From the NCBI GenBank assembly GCA_015232865.1, contig JADFYU010000033.1, forward strand, positions 1 through 27,503: 27,503 nt of DNA, written 5' to 3'. Within the stretch, counting starts at the first letter, position 1; each line of letters opens with the position of its first letter. Positions 23,871 through 27,503 of the stretch are shown in pieces. Position numbers and translations under genes: made by a program. The stretch is from Magnetococcales bacterium (GTDB lineage Bacteria > Pseudomonadota > Magnetococcia > Magnetococcales > UBA8363). The notes under the pieces were generated by a model that was not told the DNA's origin, did no database searches, and saw only the letters and a list, made by a program, of their open reading frames with translations.

Positions 23871-26800
23871 TCAAAAGGAAAATTCAACCCGTGGTCCCTG
23901 TTCATCATCCGCCCTGGCCGCTACCGGCAGACAACCGAACACCCGGTCCAAAGCCACGTTGGCCGAAACGGTCAGATACTCAATGACTACCGCAGAGCGG
24001 CTCTTGGCCAGACCAAGCATGCGATCGGAGAGTGCAACCACCGCAGCCGCCCCTTCCACCGAAGCGAATTTTCCCGCCGCTGCGGCCCCTTGTTGCACTG
24101 GAATGGTCGCCACCGGGACGTCGACGGGCTTGGTCTCGGCCACGGTTCCGGCCATCGAGATCTCAACCTGGGATTTGCTGAGCACTCCCTCAACCTGATA
24201 GTTCTGGCGCAGGGTCTCAACCAAAGCCAGTGCCTCCGCCCGATTGGCAAACTGCCCCACAGAGACCGCCTGCCAACGGACACCCTCTCGACCCGGCAGT
24301 TCCCGAATCAAGGCGTCATATCCCCGCTCCCTCCATATTTTTCGGGCTTTTTCGGCTCGACTGAGAGATTTGAAGGAGGAGACCCGAACCGTATAACCGG
24401 CGACGCCCTGGGAGCGTTGACGAGCATCCGTAGTGACCAAAGCCGCCGGTTTAATGGATGTGGCCTTGGCCGTAGAAAATTGTTGGGCGACAAATGTCTG
24501 GTTGTCCATGGCGGCCAGAATCGGCTCGTCGGCGCTCACCACCTTTCCGCATGCCGTTATCCGTCGGCCTTTTTTGGTGCCCAGATAAGTCGCCAGTTGA
24601 TCCAATCGTTGTCGGCCTGACTCGGTCAATGTAGCCGAACCGGCTGAAAAGAGGAGCGGTGCCAGGTTTCTCTGCTCTTCCGCTTCTATCGCCGCTGAAC
24701 CGACCATCTCCAACGCCGACAGTGCCAGGCCGAACGGACCCAAGGCGGCTATGGCCGTGGTTTTGGCCGCCTTGGCTGACACCTTGCCCATCACCTTGCC
24801 GATGGCATCGTTAAAATCGACATTGGGCGCATCCATCGGACCGGTAACCGGCAGTTTTATCTCGATATCGCCGTTGCCATCCCGGAGCAGATCCAGAGCG
24901 GAGTCCATGGAAAGCGGCAGCTTCTTGGCGATTTCAGCCGATTTATCCGTATTGGCCGAATCCATCTTGAACATTTTCAAAGTCAGTTTATTCTCGGCTT
25001 TGATCTCATTTTTGGCCAACTTCATGTCGCCATAGATATCCAGGCTGCCGCTGCTAAACTGATAACCCAACTCTGGCACCACATAGGGCGAAAAAGGCGG
25101 CAGGGAGACCGCTTTGACAAACCCTTTGATCAAAACATCCGGGTCGCTCAGTAATGGCTTGCCATATCCGGCAAAATCAAAGGTGCCTTTTTCGCCAACT
25201 TCACCCACCAGCTTGAACGGGGTTTCCTGTTCCGGGGCCAGACTATCCAGACTACCCAGACTCAACTCCGTGATCTGACCAGACATGTTGACGACCGGCT
25301 CAACCCCCTCGTCGTAGAGGGAAAATTGAATCCCCTCCAGGAAGGTCAACCCGCCCAACTGATAGGAAAATGAAGAGTCGGAAGCGCTCGATTCCGCCAC
25401 GACATCCGCCGCTTTTTCCGCACCGGGACGAGCACTCTCCGCTTGAACGCTCTGTTCGGTCTCGCCCGTTTCAACCGTCTCGGCATTCGATTGAGCCTGT
25501 ACGGACCAAGGCCACTGGCCCGTCACATCCCGATGCAGACGAACCTGACTGCCCGAGACCGTCGCTTGGTCCAGAGTGACCCGTCCAGCCGGATCGTAGT
25601 GGAGACTCTTCAAACCGATTCCATCGACAGCCAACAGGGGGGCGCTCTGCCCCTGCATCAGCAGGTTGAGATTGGCCAGACTGATACCGGCAACGCCAAC
25701 CTTTTGGGAAAGATCAAATTTTACACCGTCAACATGCAAAAAGCCAAGGTTCATGACCGCCGGTTTCTCCCCGGCCATCTCACCACTGATCCCGTGAACT
25801 TGGAGATCGCCCTCTCCACCCTGCTGCGTGACCGACCCCTTCCAGGACAGGGCATCGACCCCACCAGTGATCGGTTGTTGAATGCCGGAACGCTCAAAAC
25901 CGACCCCCTGGCTTTTCAGTTCGCCGGTCAACAGACCGGTCGGCGGAGCGTCGATTGGCAGATCAGCCTTGATTTTACCGTTCCAAGCGAGGGATTGCAC
26001 CCCAGCCAACAGCGGCTGCTCGCCGGATTGTTGAACCTGGATCTGCTTGACTTCAAACGCGCCATCCAAGTTGGCATGAACGGCCGAATCGGCTGCCAGA
26101 GTGGTCTGAATCGATCCGTTCCAGGTGGTCGAAGGCAGCTTTAGATCCAGCGCATCCTGTTGCAGGGAAAAGTGGCTCAGCGTGATACCGCCGTCAATTT
26201 TGAAAATCGAGTCGGCTTGAGGCGAATAGTTCAGATTCACGCCCAGATCGGAGGAGAGCTGACCCTCCAGAGAGGCCGGAATAGCGTCGGCATAGGGTTT
26301 GGCCAGGGCCAGGGAGATTCCCTTCAGCTTGAGATCGCCGTCAAAGTGGATGGGAACATCAAAGGGGGTCACTTTTCCCGTAACGTCAACCGAAGCCGGT
26401 CCCATTCCTACCTTCAACAACAGGGCCAACTGGCTTTTGGTCTGCAACAATCCCGGAGAGTTGACCTGAATCTCTTGAAGATAAACCGTCCGATTGCGCC
26501 CGCCTTCTTGCAGGTGGACGGTCAGCTTTTCCAGAAGCAATTCAGCAAATCCCACACCCAGAGCGTCGATATCGGTTGCCGCCTCCTGTTCCTGAGGTTT
26601 TGGCTCAGAGGTCGGCGTTTTACCCGGACCAGGAGCGGAAGAGAGATCAACACCGGCCAACCGCCAGCCGCCGGATTTCAACTGCTCAGCCCAAAGCTCC
26701 CCATCGGCAATACGCAACTGGTCCAGAACAAACTGTTGTTTGAATAAATGATCCATGGAGAGATCCAAAACCAGGTTTGACAGGTGCAACACCGGTTTTT

Positions 26801-26993
26801 TCTCCCGCTGAAAAACCAGCTCCGTCAGTTCCACCCGGCCATTGAGCAGGTTTATTCCACCCCGCTCCAATTCAACTTGAATACCCGGCAACCCCTTCTC
26901 AAGGCCGAATTTCATCCACTGCGTCGAAGTCAACAGCAACCCAACCAGCAGAACAGTCGGAACAGCGAAAAGAATGACGAACCATTTTTTCAT
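23871..26993 (-). CDS. AsmA-like DUF748-family envelope protein with SPOR domain
   Basis: The ATG at 26991-26993 is chosen because GGGGA lies about 7 bases upstream and it places the membrane helix at the N-terminus (KKWFVILFAVPTVLLVGLLL). The 1040-residue protein would then be anchored in the inner membrane with a long beta-rich periplasmic part typical of AsmA/DUF748 proteins (repeated short strands, INLLNGRVELTELVF near the start). Further on, LLFSAGSATLTESGRQRLDQLATYL is the OmpA-like segment usual at DUF748 C-termini. A SPOR domain follows at about 866-942 (YTVRVSSFKSLSRAEKAR, then WQAVSVGQFANRAEALALV), which would bind denuded peptidoglycan glycans. The last 100 residues are unassigned. 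AsmA-like proteins are linked to lipid transport between the membranes. Confidence 0.85.
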   Translation of the reverse strand: MKKWFVILFAVPTVLLVGLLLTSTQWMKFGLEKGLPGIQVELERGGINLLNGRVELTELVFQREKKPVLHLSNLVLDLSMDHLFKQQFVLDQLRIADGELWAEQLKSGGWRLAGVDLSSAPGPGKTPTSEPKPQEQEAATDIDALGVGFAELLLEKLTVHLQEGGRNRTVYLQEIQVNSPGLLQTKSQLALLLKVGMGPASVDVTGKVTPFDVPIHFDGDLKLKGISLALAKPYADAIPASLEGQLSSDLGVNLNYSPQADSIFKIDGGITLSHFSLQQDALDLKLPSTTWNGSIQTTLAADSAVHANLDGAFEVKQIQVQQSGEQPLLAGVQSLAWNGKIKADLPIDAPPTGLLTGELKSQGVGFERSGIQQPITGGVDALSWKGSVTQQGGEGDLQVHGISGEMAGEKPAVMNLGFLHVDGVKFDLSQKVGVAGISLANLNLLMQGQSAPLLAVDGIGLKSLHYDPAGRVTLDQATVSGSQVRLHRDVTGQWPWSVQAQSNAETVETGETEQSVQAESARPGAEKAADVVAESSASDSSFSYQLGGLTFLEGIQFSLYDEGVEPVVNMSGQITELSLGSLDSLAPEQETPFKLVGEVGEKGTFDFAGYGKPLLSDPDVLIKGFVKAVSLPPFSPYVVPELGYQFSSGSLDIYGDMKLAKNEIKAENKLTLKMFKMDSANTDKSAEIAKKLPLSMDSALDLLRDGNGDIEIKLPVTGPMDAPNVDFNDAIGKVMGKVSAKAAKTTAIAALGPFGLALSALEMVGSAAIEAEEQRNLAPLLFSAGSATLTESGRQRLDQLATYLGTKKGRRITACGKVVSADEPILAAMDNQTFVAQQFSTAKATSIKPAALVTTDARQRSQGVAGYTVRVSSFKSLSRAEKARKIWRERGYDALIRELPGREGVRWQAVSVGQFANRAEALALVETLRQNYQVEGVLSKSQVEISMAGTVAETKPVDVPVATIPVQQGAAAAGKFASVEGAAAVVALSDRMLGLAKSRSAVVIEYLTVSANVALDRVFGCLPVAARADDEQGPRVEFSF

Positions 26994-27169
26994 GAATATC
27001 CCCGAAATTATGATTGAAACTGTCCATTTTCTTCCAGATGTATCCAGATAAATATGCGTCAATTCAAGTGCCATGGCAACCAAAACCATCGAGAGTGTGG
27101 CCGCCCATTCTCTTCCGGATAAAATGAAGATTTGACTTTTACCGCCAAATAGCCTACGAACGGGTCATT

Positions 27170-27503
27170 ATGATAGAGACATTCCCCAATCCAAACCCAA
27201 ACCGTGACTACCGGATCGAGATGAACTGCCCGGAGTTTACCTGTGTCTGCCCCAAAACCGGCCAGCCCGATTTTGCCCAGATTCGTATCTCCTACATCCC
27301 AGACCAGAGCTGTATCGAGCTTAAATCTCTCAAACTCTACCTCTGGAGTTTTAGAGACAAAGGCCATTTTCACGAAGCTGTGACCAACCAGATTCTGGAT
27401 GAACTGGTGGCCGTCGCCTCACCGCGCTCCATGACCGTGGTCGGCGATTTTAATGTTCGTGGCGGCATCTCGACCATCGTCACCGTCGAACACAACAAAC
27501 CGG
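27170..27503 (+). CDS. queF: NADPH-dependent 7-cyano-7-deazaguanine reductase QueF (partial, runs off window)
   Basis: The first 111 codons of an open frame running off the right end. The product starts [18 protein letters not shown] and has the full QueF core: [13 protein letters not shown] with catalytic Cys27 and Asp34, the QueF signature ELKS at 50-53, [23 protein letters not shown] with His68 and Glu69, and the start of the C-terminal half ([11 protein letters not shown]). The Cys-Asp spacing (7) and Asp-Glu spacing (35) match the Bacillus-type short enzyme. It reduces preQ0 to preQ1 in queuosine biosynthesis in the cytoplasm. An in-frame TGA at 27125-27127 limits the start, and the ATG at 27170 fits the family's N-terminus. 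It is divergent from the AsmA-like gene. No preQ1 riboswitch was recognised upstream. Confidence 0.95.
   Translation, partial: MIETFPNPNPNRDYRIEMNCPEFTCVCPKTGQPDFAQIRISYIPDQSCIELKSLKLYLWSFRDKGHFHEAVTNQILDELVAVASPRSMTVVGDFNVRGGISTIVTVEHNKP

Noticed and set aside
23674..23874. 66-codon minus-strand frame between the AsmA-like and kinase-SUMF genes
   Set aside because: It overlaps the kinase start in another frame, uses TTG without a ribosome site, and shows no recognisable features.
26994..27169. Possible preQ1 riboswitch upstream of queF
   Set aside because: The region is gene-free and placed correctly, but I could not find the short hairpin plus A-rich tail of a preQ1 aptamer.

Overview
The window comes from a moderately GC-rich Gram-negative bacterium, most likely a proteobacterium. 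The evidence is an outer-membrane polysaccharide export lipoprotein, an OmpA-type lipoprotein, an AsmA-like envelope protein with a SPOR domain, a gamma/alpha-type MutS and a short-type QueF. The lineage cannot be fixed from sequence reading alone. I saw no tRNA, rRNA, CRISPR array or insertion sequence.

Layout. (1) 2-1689, leftward: a CPA2-type cation/proton antiporter translationally coupled to a YaiI/DUF188 protein. (2) 1690-2168: a gene-free divergent region. (3) 2169-7855, rightward and tightly coupled: OmpA-type lipoprotein, Wzx-like flippase, HPr-kinase-like protein with a damaged P-loop, family 2 glycosyltransferase, secreted alginate-lyase-like protein. (4) 16646 down to 7860, leftward: CpsD-like ATPase, Wza-like export lipoprotein, Wzz/GumC-like co-polymerase, initiating sugar transferase carrying a C-terminal PilZ-like domain, Wzy/ligase-like membrane protein, membrane family 2 glycosyltransferase, family 4 glycosyltransferase. 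(5) An AT-rich divergent region at 16647-17081, then a WalW-like polysaccharide deacetylase. (6) 20725 down to 18092 mutS, preceded by a coupled membrane-anchored unknown protein and by a kinase-PEGA-SUMF fusion whose kinase catalytic residues are substituted. (7) 26993-23871, a large AsmA/DUF748-like protein with a SPOR domain. (8) 27170 to the window end, the 5' part of queF, rightward.

Blocks 3-5 together form a nearly complete Wzx/Wzy-type exopolysaccharide locus. It has an initiating phosphoglycosyl transferase, three further glycosyltransferases, flippase, polymerase, chain-length control, outer-membrane export, and two candidate polymer-modifying enzymes (deacetylase-like and lyase-like). 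The genes sit on two operons that converge with only 4 bases between stop codons at 7855/7860, so initiation, polymerisation and export are expressed from one strand and flipping plus one glycosyltransferase from the other.

The most notable features are the PilZ-like domain fused to the initiating transferase, which suggests direct c-di-GMP control of polymer initiation, and the number of signalling-type proteins in the window with altered active sites: the HPr-kinase-like P-loop, the CpsD Walker A' motif and the HRD/DFG motifs of the kinase. Many genes use TTG or GTG starts with a good upstream Shine-Dalgarno sequence, and several start positions below were chosen on that basis.
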